Below, one piece after another: positions 52,571 through 60,790 of a stretch of 64,000 nucleotides of DNA. Position numbers and translations under genes: made by a program. Under the pieces are notes generated by a model. It saw only the letters and a list, made by a program, of their open reading frames with translations, searched no databases and was not told the DNA's origin. The stretch lies in the IMG/VR virus record IMGVR_UViG_3300008448_000020, positions 1 to 64,000 of that record. One strand, given 5' to 3'. Each line of letters begins with the position of its first letter. Positions within the stretch are counted from its first letter, which is position 1. The DNA is from a virus.

Positions 52571-52855
52571 ATGAACAAACATTGCAGCAGTGCATTACTT
52601 GAATACGAATTAAACCATCTGTTTCTCTCGTTCTGTACTTTTATTACACTTACACATACTAAAAAGCTTAATCTAGCAAACATATTTCTTCTTTTGTTGC
52701 AAGATAAAGAGTTGCGGTCATTTTTTAAAACTTATTGCGATATATCGAGTGATTTTGCAGTTGTACAGACATTTCTTAAGTTTGACCCCAGCCTTCACAA
52801 AAGTAAATATATTATGAAGTTCTTGAATAGTACAAAAAAGAAGATTATTATATAA
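52571..52855 (+). CDS. Hypothetical protein
   Basis: 94 residues from the ATG at 52571. It is helical, Leu/Phe/Lys-rich with a hydrophobic stretch (LFLSFCTFITL). It lies between gp41 and another unknown gene in the replication block. T4 has the helicase loader gp59 in the equivalent neighbourhood, but no gp59 similarity is visible. Confidence 0.5.
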   Translation: MNKHCSSALLEYELNHLFLSFCTFITLTHTKKLNLANIFLLLLQDKELRSFFKTYCDISSDFAVVQTFLKFDPSLHKSKYIMKFLNSTKKKIII

Positions 52856-52861
52856 CCTGTA

Positions 52862-53527
52862 ATGGAATTACAGGTATCAGAATTTGAAGAGCATATATAC
52901 AATTTACATCTCAAGACTACGAGACAGAAAAACAAGCAGCCGTACAAGCTAAGAAAAAACTTTGTATCCCTAGATGACACTTCAAAGATATATTTGAAAA
53001 AGCTTTCAACCTTTTTTGCAAAACATAAACATATAGATATAGAAGAATTTTTTGTTGCACCATTTACTATCTATCCTGATGAAACTTTTTTTGATCTACA
53101 ATATTTTACAACACTAAAAGCTGTAAAATCATATACGTTATATCAAAAATATCTACAAAATCTTGCACCTGATAGCCCCGACCAGCTATTACGCATTCAA
53201 AAGTCAATAAAATTTATTCTTAATTTTTGCAAAGAAAATAAAATTAAAATAGACGACTATATTAGTCATAAGGAAGATAATGTACCGTCATTTCTTATAC
53301 ATCTTAAAGAACATAAAATCAATACGTATACCCTCCACGGATTTAACAATTTCGAACAAATGTTTAGAAAAGTCGACACAGAAATTATAAAATTTATGTT
53401 TGATGAACAAATATACGAGCAAGTACGGGTGACAAAAATAAAACTACATGGGTCAACAAAAGCAAAAGCGTTTGTTGAGTTAGGATTACAGAAAGCATCA
53501 GAAATTTTGAAAAAAACAGTTGATTAA
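52862..53527 (+). CDS. Conserved replication-block protein of unknown function
   Basis: 221 residues. PYKLRKNFVSLDD, FFVAPFTIYPDETFFDLQYF, KAVKSYTLYQKYL and SIKFILNFCKENKI form a conserved pattern met in phages of this type. The protein is basic and helical. Being between gp41 and gp32 with about the size of T4 gp59 (217), a helicase-loader role is possible but unproven. Confidence 0.5.
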   Translation: MELQVSEFEEHIYNLHLKTTRQKNKQPYKLRKNFVSLDDTSKIYLKKLSTFFAKHKHIDIEEFFVAPFTIYPDETFFDLQYFTTLKAVKSYTLYQKYLQNLAPDSPDQLLRIQKSIKFILNFCKENKIKIDDYISHKEDNVPSFLIHLKEHKINTYTLHGFNNFEQMFRKVDTEIIKFMFDEQIYEQVRVTKIKLHGSTKAKAFVELGLQKASEILKKTVD

Positions 53528-53551
53528 TGACCTATACTTTCTTACTATAAA
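53520..53551 (+). promoter_or_regulatory. Early promoter candidate for gp32
   Basis: TTGATT (53520-53525) and TATAAA (53546-53551) lie 20 bases apart, wider than ideal, with the ATG eight bases after the -10. Confidence 0.35.
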
Positions 53552-53559
53552 GACTAAAT

Positions 53560-54426
53560 ATGAGCACAACAGCATTTACATCCAATATGTTCGAAAGCAT
53601 TAAATCCGCCCTTACTAAAGAAACGGCACCAACAACAAACAAGTATAAAGATATCCTCAAGACAGAAGCAGGTAATACATACACCGTACGCCTACTTCCT
53701 AATGTTAAGGATCCTGCTAAGACTTTCTTTCATTATTATGCATATACATGGAAGAGTTTTGCAAACGGTCAGCTTATTAATATTACAAGCCCTGCTACCT
53801 GGGGTAAGCGTGATTTGATCGCGGAAGAGCGTTATCGTATTCTTCGAACCGGTACTGAGGAAGAAAAAGCAAAAGCTGTTGCTTTGACGCGACGTGAAAG
53901 CTGGTATGTGAATGTTTATGTAGTTAATGATCCTGTAAATGAAGAAAATAATGGACAAGTTAAAGTTCTTCGCTTCGGTAAACAGCTCCATAAAATTATT
54001 ATGGATGCTATGCAGGGTGAAGAAGCAGTTGACTTCGGACCAAGAATCTTTGATCTTTCTCCTAAGGGATGTAGCTTTAGAATTAAAGTAGAGAAGCAAG
54101 GTGATTACCCTACATACGTATCATCAAAATTCGCTCTACCGAAAGAAATACCTGGAGTTGAAGAGGATGATATTAAAGAAATCTATAACAAAGCATTTGA
54201 TCTTGAGTCTTTTGTTACAATGAAAGATAATGATGAGATTAAACAGCTCCTCGATGAACATTACTACGGAATTGAAACAAGCGATGATGTCACAGAAGAG
54301 AGTAAGGATATAGAAGTGCCGCAACCTGTCAAGAGCGTACCTACACCAACACAACCGACACCACAGCAAACATCTTCAACATTTGCTGATGATACAATCG
54401 AAGACCTTCTCAAGGGGCTTGAATAA
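53560..54426 (+). CDS. 32: Single-stranded DNA-binding protein gp32
   Basis: 288 residues (T4 301). The core YTVRLLPNVKDPAKTFFHYY and RRESWYVNVYVVNDP match the OB-fold strands of gp32. VEKQGDYPTYVSSKFAL follows, then a Pro/Thr/Gln linker and an acidic C-terminus (DDTIEDLLKGLE) that contacts other replication proteins. The His/Cys zinc motif of T4 gp32 is not visible, as in many marine relatives. Confidence 0.85.
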   Translation: MSTTAFTSNMFESIKSALTKETAPTTNKYKDILKTEAGNTYTVRLLPNVKDPAKTFFHYYAYTWKSFANGQLINITSPATWGKRDLIAEERYRILRTGTEEEKAKAVALTRRESWYVNVYVVNDPVNEENNGQVKVLRFGKQLHKIIMDAMQGEEAVDFGPRIFDLSPKGCSFRIKVEKQGDYPTYVSSKFALPKEIPGVEEDDIKEIYNKAFDLESFVTMKDNDEIKQLLDEHYYGIETSDDVTEESKDIEVPQPVKSVPTPTQPTPQQTSSTFADDTIEDLLKGLE

Positions 54427-54428
54427 TA

Positions 54429-54860
54429 ATGGATGATGCATTTAGAGAGCCAACGCCCGCTGAAATTCAGCGGGCGGTACTCCAATTCATGGGAGAGAAT
54501 ATAGGTGAATTAAAGACACTTGATTCACATATTATTAATAAAACTAATACACTTAACGGGATGATGCTTCAACCGGAAGCAGTACTAAGAAGCATCCCGC
54601 AACCGCAGAGTGTTATACAACCACCACCACAACCAGTTCCTCAGCAGCCTATCACAGCACCTGCAATACAACAATCACTACCGCAGCCTGCACCAGAACA
54701 AGTAACAGATAATGGTCAGTTAGAGTTTGATTTTAATCCGAGCTATTACGAGGAGATAATGAAAGTCCTCAATTCACATACACGCGAATTGAGAGATCTT
54801 CACACATCCGTTCGCGAACTTACCGATATTATTACGTCAGCCAATAAAAAAAAGGACTGA
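54429..54860 (+). CDS. Hypothetical protein with Pro/Gln-rich linker
   Basis: 143 residues. An N-terminal helix, a central linker of about 50 residues made mostly of Pro and Gln, and a C-terminal coiled-coil-like helix (YYEEIMKVLNSHTRELRDLH). It begins two bases after gp32. A 23-base GC-rich palindrome lies within codons 9-16. Confidence 0.5.
   Translation: MDDAFREPTPAEIQRAVLQFMGENIGELKTLDSHIINKTNTLNGMMLQPEAVLRSIPQPQSVIQPPPQPVPQQPITAPAIQQSLPQPAPEQVTDNGQLEFDFNPSYYEEIMKVLNSHTRELRDLHTSVRELTDIITSANKKKD
54454..54476. repeat. 23-base GC-rich perfect palindrome just after gp32
   Basis: CGCCCGCTGAA, one central A, TTCAGCGGGCG. It stands out in a low-GC region. RNA from it would form a ten-base-pair hairpin. 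No T-run follows, so it is not an intrinsic terminator. Confidence 0.85.
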
Positions 54861-54868
54861 TACAGACG

Positions 54869-54896
54869 TTGCTTAGTCTGTTTAAATGTATATAAT
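54869..54896 (+). promoter_or_regulatory. Early sigma70-like promoter for gp45
   Basis: TTGCTT (54869-54874), spacer 16 and TATAAT (54891-54896), six bases before the ATG at 54903. Confidence 0.65.
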
Positions 54897-54902
54897 AATG
54901 GT

Positions 54903-55634
54903 ATGAAATTAACAATTCCTAATAAGGATATATTTCTTAATAATTTTCTTATTTCAATAGGTAAGATAGCAGAAAGTGCTACTCTTAAGATTACACCGGG
55001 CAGAATCGATAGCTTGGTAAGCACAGCAGATAATACGAGTATTATTTCTATTAGCTATGAAGATGAAAGCATAGATTGTGAAGCTACTCTTAATATACCT
55101 GACGTAAAGAAATTATGTAGAGTAATTCAGTGTATTGAAACACCGGGTTTCGAATTAACATTAAGCAGTAATAATATAAGTTATAGCTCAAAAACGATAC
55201 GTTTTAAATATCATTTATATGATGACGGTATTATTACTGTACCCAAGATAGATCTTAAAAAGCTTGAGACTATCGATTTTGATAGCAAATTTACTCTAGC
55301 ATATGCATCAATATCATCCCTCGTAAAGGGTAGTACAATAGCTACTGATACAAATAAGATCTACTTGTCTTTTATTGATAAAGAAGTACACGGTGAATTA
55401 ACAGATCATGCAAGAGCGAACACTGACTCTTATGGGTTACTTATTTCATCAGATTATACAGGTAAACCAAACACCAAGCCACTACCATTGAATTTTGAGA
55501 TATTTAGAATAATTTCTTCTATGAAATTTAATACATCAGTATGTAATATAGCATCGTCGCTAGGTGTTATGACTTTTAACATTGAGCTTGAGAAAACGAA
55601 GATTAAATTTATTATATCAGCATTAGCAAATTAG
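54903..55634 (+). CDS. 45: Sliding clamp gp45
   Basis: 243 residues (T4 228). Two PCNA-like repeats: residues about 1-110 (FLISIGKIAESATLKITPGR) and 120-243 (FDSKFTLAYASISSLVKGS, then MTFNIELEKTKIKFIISALA). gp45 is the processivity factor for gp43 and, with gp55, the moving activator of late transcription. Confidence 0.85.
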   Translation: MKLTIPNKDIFLNNFLISIGKIAESATLKITPGRIDSLVSTADNTSIISISYEDESIDCEATLNIPDVKKLCRVIQCIETPGFELTLSSNNISYSSKTIRFKYHLYDDGIITVPKIDLKKLETIDFDSKFTLAYASISSLVKGSTIATDTNKIYLSFIDKEVHGELTDHARANTDSYGLLISSDYTGKPNTKPLPLNFEIFRIISSMKFNTSVCNIASSLGVMTFNIELEKTKIKFIISALAN

Positions 55635-55635
55635 T

Positions 55636-56025
55636 ATGAGTAAGAACAAACTTAAAACACCGAGTTATTTTATAAAAAGATTGCGTGATAACGGGTTTAT
55701 AGCAATCAAGCTTTTCACAATGTATGATAAAGCTGATCCAAGACGATGGACAGCAATTGTTAATCCTGGTGAAAGATCTGTGTTTATTACTTGTTACAAT
55801 AATAAAGATAGTCTCGGTGATGTTATGTTTGAATTTAACGACGGTGGTGTAAGTATGCCTAAAAATATTTTTCTTAACACAAGCAGTATCGAAGTGATTA
55901 TTGACTACTTGATAACCAAGGGTGTATCTAATACTCATTATCAAGGCAGATCACGATTTGTATCAAAAGAGATAAATAATAATGATGAAGGACAAGAACA
56001 ATCACAAGAAGCCTCAGGATCCTGA
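55636..56025 (+). CDS. Conserved phage protein of unknown function
   Basis: 129 residues. TPSYFIKRLRDNGFIAIKLF, ADPRRWTAIVNPGERSVFIT and FEFNDGGVSMPKN form a pattern conserved beside gp45 in marine T4-like phages. A clamp- or transcription-related role is possible. It starts one base after gp45 ends. Confidence 0.6.
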   Translation: MSKNKLKTPSYFIKRLRDNGFIAIKLFTMYDKADPRRWTAIVNPGERSVFITCYNNKDSLGDVMFEFNDGGVSMPKNIFLNTSSIEVIIDYLITKGVSNTHYQGRSRFVSKEINNNDEGQEQSQEASGS

Positions 56026-56326
56026 TAACAATAATTCGTTTACACCGAATAAAGATGCATCAGCAAAAGAGGTTATCCAATCTGCTCTTTCTAGCTTTTT
56101 GAAAGAAAAGATTCAGGAAAAAAATATTACTAAAAAAAATCTTGAATCGCTTATTGGTGTTATAGAAGAATTTTTAAACTGCTTTATTGTTCTTGGTTAT
56201 ACTTTCGATGGTACACCAATTCAATACATTTGTGCACATACACAGCAAGAAGCTGATTCACTCGCTACACTCGTAAACAAGTTCTTTCAAAATGCTTCAC
56301 TATCTGACGAAGATACTGACGAGTAA
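55982..56326 (+). CDS. Conserved small phage protein
   Basis: 114 residues. IEEFLNCFIVLGYTFDGTPI and AHTQQEADSLATLVNKFF match a common small phage protein of unknown function (EE-x-x-x-FI-x-GYD-G...A-x-T-x-x-DAL). It overlaps both neighbours (44 and 35 bases). A gp33 co-activator was considered for this place but the sequence does not look like gp33. Confidence 0.55.
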   Translation: MMKDKNNHKKPQDPDNNNSFTPNKDASAKEVIQSALSSFLKEKIQEKNITKKNLESLIGVIEEFLNCFIVLGYTFDGTPIQYICAHTQQEADSLATLVNKFFQNASLSDEDTDE

Positions 56327-56594
56327 GCTTTCGTCAGTACACCCTAAGAAAAGATACATATATGCGGTTACCGGTGGTGTATATCTAGGAGAACTCCTTG
56401 TCTACATCTCTACAAAAAAAGGTCAAAACGTTCACTCATTTCTTGTTTTACCGGAAATGAAGATACGTGAAATACCTATTGATAAGTTTAATCTCGGGGT
56501 AAAAGAGCGTATAGTTGATGTTGTAGAGAAATTACCTAAATACGCTTATAAGGCTTGTGTGGCACAATATTTTAAAAATACCGCACAAGCATAA
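56292..56594 (+). CDS. Conserved small phage protein
   Basis: 100 residues. KKRYIYAVTGGVYLGELLVY and EIPIDKFNLGVKERIVDVVE follow a conserved pattern in T4-like phage replication blocks, function unknown. It overlaps the gene before it by 35 bases. Confidence 0.55.
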   Translation: MLHYLTKILTSKLSSVHPKKRYIYAVTGGVYLGELLVYISTKKGQNVHSFLVLPEMKIREIPIDKFNLGVKERIVDVVEKLPKYAYKACVAQYFKNTAQA

Positions 56595-56602
56595 ATAATA
56601 AC

Positions 56603-56779
56603 ATGGATATAATTCAACCAAAGATCATCACATCACCTATAAGTGGACAGCCTTCTCGCCCTATTCTTAAAAAATATATCCGAGAGGGTAAAGAAATTGT
56701 AGAAGCAGAGTATTACGATCCTGCTTCAGGTGCATTTATTCGTAAGGGTGTCGTTTCTGTAACAGATATACAAAAATAA
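56603..56779 (+). CDS. 58-residue conserved phage protein
   Basis: A short gene: MDIIQPKIITSPISGQPSRP, then a V-E-A-E-Y-Y-D-P-A-S-G-x-F segment and K-G-V-V-S. Small proteins with this pattern are common in T4-like phages. It begins eight bases after the preceding stop and lies in frame between it and the primase promoter. Confidence 0.65.
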   Translation: MDIIQPKIITSPISGQPSRPILKKYIREGKEIVEAEYYDPASGAFIRKGVVSVTDIQK

Positions 56780-56782
56780 AGC

Positions 56783-56810
56783 TTGTAAATTCCCAGCAGT
56801 CATATATAGT
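56783..56810 (+). promoter_or_regulatory. Early sigma70-like promoter for gp61
   Basis: TTGTAA (56783-56788), spacer 16 and TATAGT (56805-56810), six bases before the GTG at 56817. Confidence 0.6.
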
Positions 56811-56816
56811 TAATAT

Positions 56817-57854
56817 GTGATATTACCGTTAGAGTATATTGTACAGAAATTCTATCAATATGCAGGGTTTCCGAAGTACAAGAAGCTTTCTAAAGCTCAT
56901 GAAGCGTGCTGTCCTATATGTCGTGAAGGTCGTTCATGGGGACGAAAAAAACGTTGTTACTATCTAATAGATAAAAATGCCATTTGCTGTCACAATTGTG
57001 GCTGGTATTCCAATCCCCTCGAATGGATAATGCAGGTATCAGGTCTCACTAGAGAAGAAATTTACAAAGAATCTCAGCATTTCGATGTACTGCCGCTCGA
57101 CATCTTACACTATGAAAGTGATATTGAGCCTACGAAGACCTATCAACACGTGTTGCCGCTTGATAGCATTAACCTATATGATGAGAGTCAGCTACACTTT
57201 TATAACAAGAATAAAGTAGTAACTGATGCATTAAAGCTTATAAAGGAGAGACGTATTGATAAGGCAGTAAACAGACCTGATACTCTTTGGCTCTCTTTAA
57301 CAGATAAAGTACATAAGAACCGCATCATTATACCATTTTACAACGAAGATGGTGATATTATCTTTTACCAGACAAGAGCTATATATGAAAAAGATACATA
57401 CCTCAGACCAAAGTATCTCGGTAAAATAAACGGGGAAAGATCTTTATTCAATATTAATAAAATTGACCCATCATTAGATTATATTTTTATTTTTGAAGGA
57501 CCTATCGATGCTTTCTTTGTACGTAATGCAACAGCCGTTGCAGGCATCCAAGAGAAAAGCAGCAAGACATTCACTGTTCTACAAGAACAACAATTGTCAC
57601 TTTTTAGACTGTATAAAAAGATATGGGTCTTAGATAGTCAGTGGTTAGATAATGCTAGTCACAAAAAAACAGAAATTTTAATTGATCAAGGTGAAACAGT
57701 ATTTATATGGCCTGAGCAGATAGGGAGACAATTTAAAGACATAAACGATCTTTGTATTGCCTGTGACAGGTATGAAATACAACCATCACTTTTTATTAAG
57801 AACAGTTTTTCAGGTATAAAAGCAAAATTAATGCTCAGTAATATTAATCGTTAG
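56817..57854 (+). CDS. 61: DNA primase gp61
   Basis: 345 residues (T4 342). The zinc finger uses Cys32/Cys35 (CCPIC) and Cys58/Cys61 (CCHNC). FIFEGPIDAFF and VLDSQWLDN are TOPRIM motifs. It makes RNA primers with gp41. GTG start. The 3' end overlaps the convergent late gene by 11 bases. Confidence 0.9.
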   Translation: MILPLEYIVQKFYQYAGFPKYKKLSKAHEACCPICREGRSWGRKKRCYYLIDKNAICCHNCGWYSNPLEWIMQVSGLTREEIYKESQHFDVLPLDILHYESDIEPTKTYQHVLPLDSINLYDESQLHFYNKNKVVTDALKLIKERRIDKAVNRPDTLWLSLTDKVHKNRIIIPFYNEDGDIIFYQTRAIYEKDTYLRPKYLGKINGERSLFNINKIDPSLDYIFIFEGPIDAFFVRNATAVAGIQEKSSKTFTVLQEQQLSLFRLYKKIWVLDSQWLDNASHKKTEILIDQGETVFIWPEQIGRQFKDINDLCIACDRYEIQPSLFIKNSFSGIKAKLMLSNINR

Positions 57855-58242
57855 CGGATATTTTGTATCCTTTGAATGATTCACTTAACGAGCTTAATTC
57901 AGCAGCAAGACGTGAGATTTTTTTCTTTTCACTACGTGCAATGTCTTGAAAGATAGTTTCGCAAGGAGCTTCATGTAATTTTGACTGAATAGACTCTGGC
58001 GATGTACCGTTTAAAAATTCAATAAAGGAATCGAGCTGCGCAATCCATTCATCGAGTTGCTTAATTTGATTAGCTTTATGTTGATCTACTAATTGCGCTC
58101 TTCCTGCTTGCTGTACATCAAAATCACTTGGTCTTGCTGTATCAAGTTGTTGAGCCATCGCTTCACGATCACTAGCAGGCGCTGGTTGTGGCTCTTCATC
58201 AGCTTCGAGTATATAATTAAATTTTTTGCTAAACAAACTCAT
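57844..58242 (-). CDS. Late protein with capsid-targeting-like leader
   Basis: 132 residues. MSLFSKKFNYILE|ADEE has an ILE|A gp21-type site after residue 13, followed by a Pro/Ala linker and helices. The ATG lies five bases after TATAAATA. Packaging is inferred; no domain is recognised. Confidence 0.6.
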   Translation of the reverse strand: MSLFSKKFNYILEADEEPQPAPASDREAMAQQLDTARPSDFDVQQAGRAQLVDQHKANQIKQLDEWIAQLDSFIEFLNGTSPESIQSKLHEAPCETIFQDIARSEKKKISRLAAELSSLSESFKGYKISAND

Positions 58243-58247
58243 ATAAT

Positions 58248-58255
58248 TATTTATA
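58248..58255 (-). promoter_or_regulatory. Late promoter octamer
   Basis: Exact TATAAATA on the minus strand, five bases before the ATG at 58242. Confidence 0.75.
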
Positions 58256-58261
58256 CAACGT

Positions 58262-58269
58262 ATTAAATA
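58262..58269 (+). promoter_or_regulatory. Late promoter candidate
   Basis: ATTAAATA (two mismatches), five bases before the GTG at 58275. Confidence 0.4.
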
Positions 58270-58274
58270 TTTTT

Positions 58275-58676
58275 GTGAAAAATAAGCTGTTATTTGAAGA
58301 TGCTACAATGTACTATAATAAATGGGTACAAGGTATTGCTGGAAAAGAGTTTGGCACACAGCAGTTAAAATTTAAAGATATAGTAAATGCGAATAAAGAC
58401 CACGAGTCGCAAAGCCCTAACACTGCAAAAGCGGGTAATGTTATGCCATACCCGCTTCCAAACACTGTCTCAATTTTTGGTGACTTAATTATCGGTACAT
58501 CAAATGCACTTACAATGTTTAAAAATGCTCTTAAAAATCCTGCAATAAAGCAAAATAAACAAATGGAGGAAGAAATTACTGAGATTATTACCGCTTTAAA
58601 AAAATCACTTTTTGAGTTAAATTCTTATTTTGCTAAAGCAAAAGAAAGAGTTGAAAAAGCGCCACCTGTTTCTTAA
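58275..58676 (+). CDS. Late hypothetical protein
   Basis: 133 residues, GTG start. MKNKLLFEDATMYYNK is a possible short leader with an LFE site. A long helix fills residues 75-125. The function is unknown. It is followed nine bases later by the membrane protein gene. Confidence 0.55.
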   Translation: MKNKLLFEDATMYYNKWVQGIAGKEFGTQQLKFKDIVNANKDHESQSPNTAKAGNVMPYPLPNTVSIFGDLIIGTSNALTMFKNALKNPAIKQNKQMEEEITEIITALKKSLFELNSYFAKAKERVEKAPPVS

Positions 58677-58685
58677 GTTAATTGT

Positions 58686-59108
58686 GTGAAAACACTTATA
58701 AAGCAGCTTTTACTGCTTATTACAATAACATCGGCTATTACACTTTTCTTTGTAACTGTTGGTGTAAATATATTTGTATCAGTAATTACTAGTCTTGTTA
58801 TACAATTTGCATTATATAACGGGTTTAATTATATTGTCGATAGTATTACTATTTTACGGGTACGTAAAATAGAACTCGAGCAGCTCAAAGAACTTAGCTT
58901 CCAGACAACCGAGGTAACGTGTCCATGTTCTGCGAATCACAAGCAAATCGTTCCACTAAGATTTAACACTGACAATCAGTATACATGCGTTACTTGCCAA
59001 AAACTTATTAAAGTATATATTAATATTGACACGGCTCTTGCAACTCAACCTATACTTGAGACAAGTACACAAAAAATTAGCATACCGAAAATAGATGATA
59101 CCAAATAG
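58686..59108 (+). CDS. Membrane protein with C-terminal zinc-ribbon-like motif
   Basis: 140 residues, GTG start. Residues about 5-30 and 30-55 are two hydrophobic helices (LLLITITSAITLFFVTVG, VSVITSLVIQFALYNGF). The soluble part has CPCS and CVTC, a probable zinc ribbon. An envelope function is suggested; the specific role is unknown. It overlaps the next gene by 14 bases. Confidence 0.55.
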   Translation: MKTLIKQLLLLITITSAITLFFVTVGVNIFVSVITSLVIQFALYNGFNYIVDSITILRVRKIELEQLKELSFQTTEVTCPCSANHKQIVPLRFNTDNQYTCVTCQKLIKVYINIDTALATQPILETSTQKISIPKIDDTK

Positions 59109-59559
59109 TATAGCTAATATTACGACGGAAAAACCTAACGATATTTTTTCGCAAAAATTGCAGCCTGAAGCTGTCGACTACGATCGACTCACAATGCAAT
59201 TGAAGCAATTTTTAACTATTGATCAAGCAAAAAAATTTGATGAAGGTTATACATTTTATAAAGCATCAACAACGTACAACTTATTTTTAAAAAATATTAT
59301 TTTATTGTATATTAATACTATAATTTCAGCATTTAAAAAAAATATAACTGATGATAAAGAAAGATTACTAGCTATTTCAATATATGAAAATGCTCAAAAA
59401 ACAATAATATCTTTTTTTGAAACTCTATATGTAGCGACAGAAACTTTATCTGTCGACGAAAAAAATATTGACGTACAGGATATTTCATGTATATTACTCG
59501 GGTATGCAACAGAAACACTCAAACGAGCACATAACAATAAATACATCAAAGGGCAGTGA
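59095..59559 (+). CDS. Hypothetical helical protein
   Basis: 154 residues, helical, Lys/Ile/Thr-rich, no recognised domain. It overlaps the membrane protein gene and precedes another small gene by four bases, so it is part of a four-gene run. Confidence 0.5.
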   Translation: MIPNSIANITTEKPNDIFSQKLQPEAVDYDRLTMQLKQFLTIDQAKKFDEGYTFYKASTTYNLFLKNIILLYINTIISAFKKNITDDKERLLAISIYENAQKTIISFFETLYVATETLSVDEKNIDVQDISCILLGYATETLKRAHNNKYIKGQ

Positions 59560-59563
59560 GACA

Positions 59564-59821
59564 ATGTCGAAAAATGAATATACACGTTGGCTTTGTCTAC
59601 TTGAAGCTGTCGACATTGTTTCAGGTAAAATGAAACAGCTCGGTCACCGCTTGCAGAATGAAGATATGGATTGGATTAAGCCGCTTGCTTTTCAAAAATA
59701 TATTACAGAACGATATGAATCTATGAAGTGTGAACTTGAGATTCTCGAACAAAATGATGATCAAATTGACTTTACATGCACTACATTACCGGTACACAAT
59801 TCACAGTTAATTCACAGTTAA
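59564..59821 (+). CDS. Hypothetical small protein
   Basis: 85 residues from the ATG at 59564 (MSKNEYTRWLCLLEAVDIVS). The frame is open further upstream but would overlap the previous gene by about 90 bases. It is helical and of unknown function. Confidence 0.5.
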   Translation: MSKNEYTRWLCLLEAVDIVSGKMKQLGHRLQNEDMDWIKPLAFQKYITERYESMKCELEILEQNDDQIDFTCTTLPVHNSQLIHS

Positions 59822-60051
59822 GAATACGACAAACACAGACGGGTGAAAAACTGATACCCGGTACTACTTATTTTATTCTAAAAATCGAGAAAGAAGAGAA
59901 CGGGCTTATTTATACATTTGTTGATACACAGCGCAATAGGGTAAAAATACCGTTTAGTAGTTGCAGAGAAGCAGATAAGATGATAGGTATTTACCGAAAT
60001 GAGCGAGTGCCGGATTACGATGCTTTTTATAGTAGAAGTACCGACACTTAA
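59776..60051 (+). CDS. Hypothetical small protein
   Basis: 91 residues. A small beta-like domain (LIPGTTYFILKIEKEENGLI, then YTFVDTQRNRVKIPF). It overlaps the gene before it by 46 bases and shares TTAA with the convergent gp14 stop. Confidence 0.5.
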   Translation: MHYITGTQFTVNSQLRIRQTQTGEKLIPGTTYFILKIEKEENGLIYTFVDTQRNRVKIPFSSCREADKMIGIYRNERVPDYDAFYSRSTDT

Positions 60052-60785
60052 TAATATCCACCGTAAACGTCGCTATAATCAGTTTTTGAATAATCAAAAA
60101 TGGTCTTAGACTCAACATCGACATTGAACGAGTAAGGCTTATTTGCACCCGACATCGCCGTCAAAGAAGTATTCTTTGTATCATCATATACCTGATTATT
60201 AACAGCGTCAGCTGATAACCCCGGCTCAAACGATGTCTCAAATCGTTTACCTTTAATCAACCAGACATAATGACCGGCGAGTGCATTTATTTGTGCGACA
60301 TCTTCATCAAGTCGCTCCGTTATTTCAAAAAACTTACCATCACGTCCACCTGGTCTATCTCTACCATATTCAATTAACTGAAACACATCACCTGATTTTG
60401 GCTCCTTATCGTAACCGAAGGTAGCGTAAAACCCACTTATATGAATAAATGCTGTTAGTTCATCTTCTGAAAGAAGACCGTACTTACTCAACATTAAAGC
60501 ATTATCATTAAGATTGACAGCCGCCAATATTGCAACAGGTGGTGAGAATTTTTGTAATGGCTCTTCACCATACAATAAATCTGCAGATGATAGAGCGAAA
60601 TTATTAACGTAATAATTAATTTTTTGACCGTAAAGATTTATTAATTCACGCCAGTAATTTGATACAAGTAAGCGCTCTGACTCATTATTATCTTTATCAG
60701 TAATACGAAAACACTCGTTATCCTGAAAAGACATAGGATATACACTTGTCTCAATACCGCCTGTATAATAATCTTTTGTCTCCAT
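60048..60785 (-). CDS. 14: Neck protein gp14
   Basis: 245 residues (T4 256). NYYVNNFALSSADLLYGEEP, the SKYGLLSEDELTAFIHISGF stretch, EPKSGDVFQLIEYGRDR and GKFFEITERLDED follow the T4 gp14 order (E-x-Y-V-P...D-I-GE; SKFG; EPKEGDLIYFP; LFEINWVE). gp14 joins gp13 in the neck. It is coupled to the late gene upstream (five-base gap). Confidence 0.75.
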   Translation of the reverse strand: METKDYYTGGIETSVYPMSFQDNECFRITDKDNNESERLLVSNYWRELINLYGQKINYYVNNFALSSADLLYGEEPLQKFSPPVAILAAVNLNDNALMLSKYGLLSEDELTAFIHISGFYATFGYDKEPKSGDVFQLIEYGRDRPGGRDGKFFEITERLDEDVAQINALAGHYVWLIKGKRFETSFEPGLSADAVNNQVYDDTKNTSLTAMSGANKPYSFNVDVESKTIFDYSKTDYSDVYGGYY

Positions 60786-60790
60786 TGTGT

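Noticed and set aside
55982-56326. gp33 late co-activator
   Set aside because: Size is right, but the sequence matches another common small phage family and lacks the gp33 pattern.
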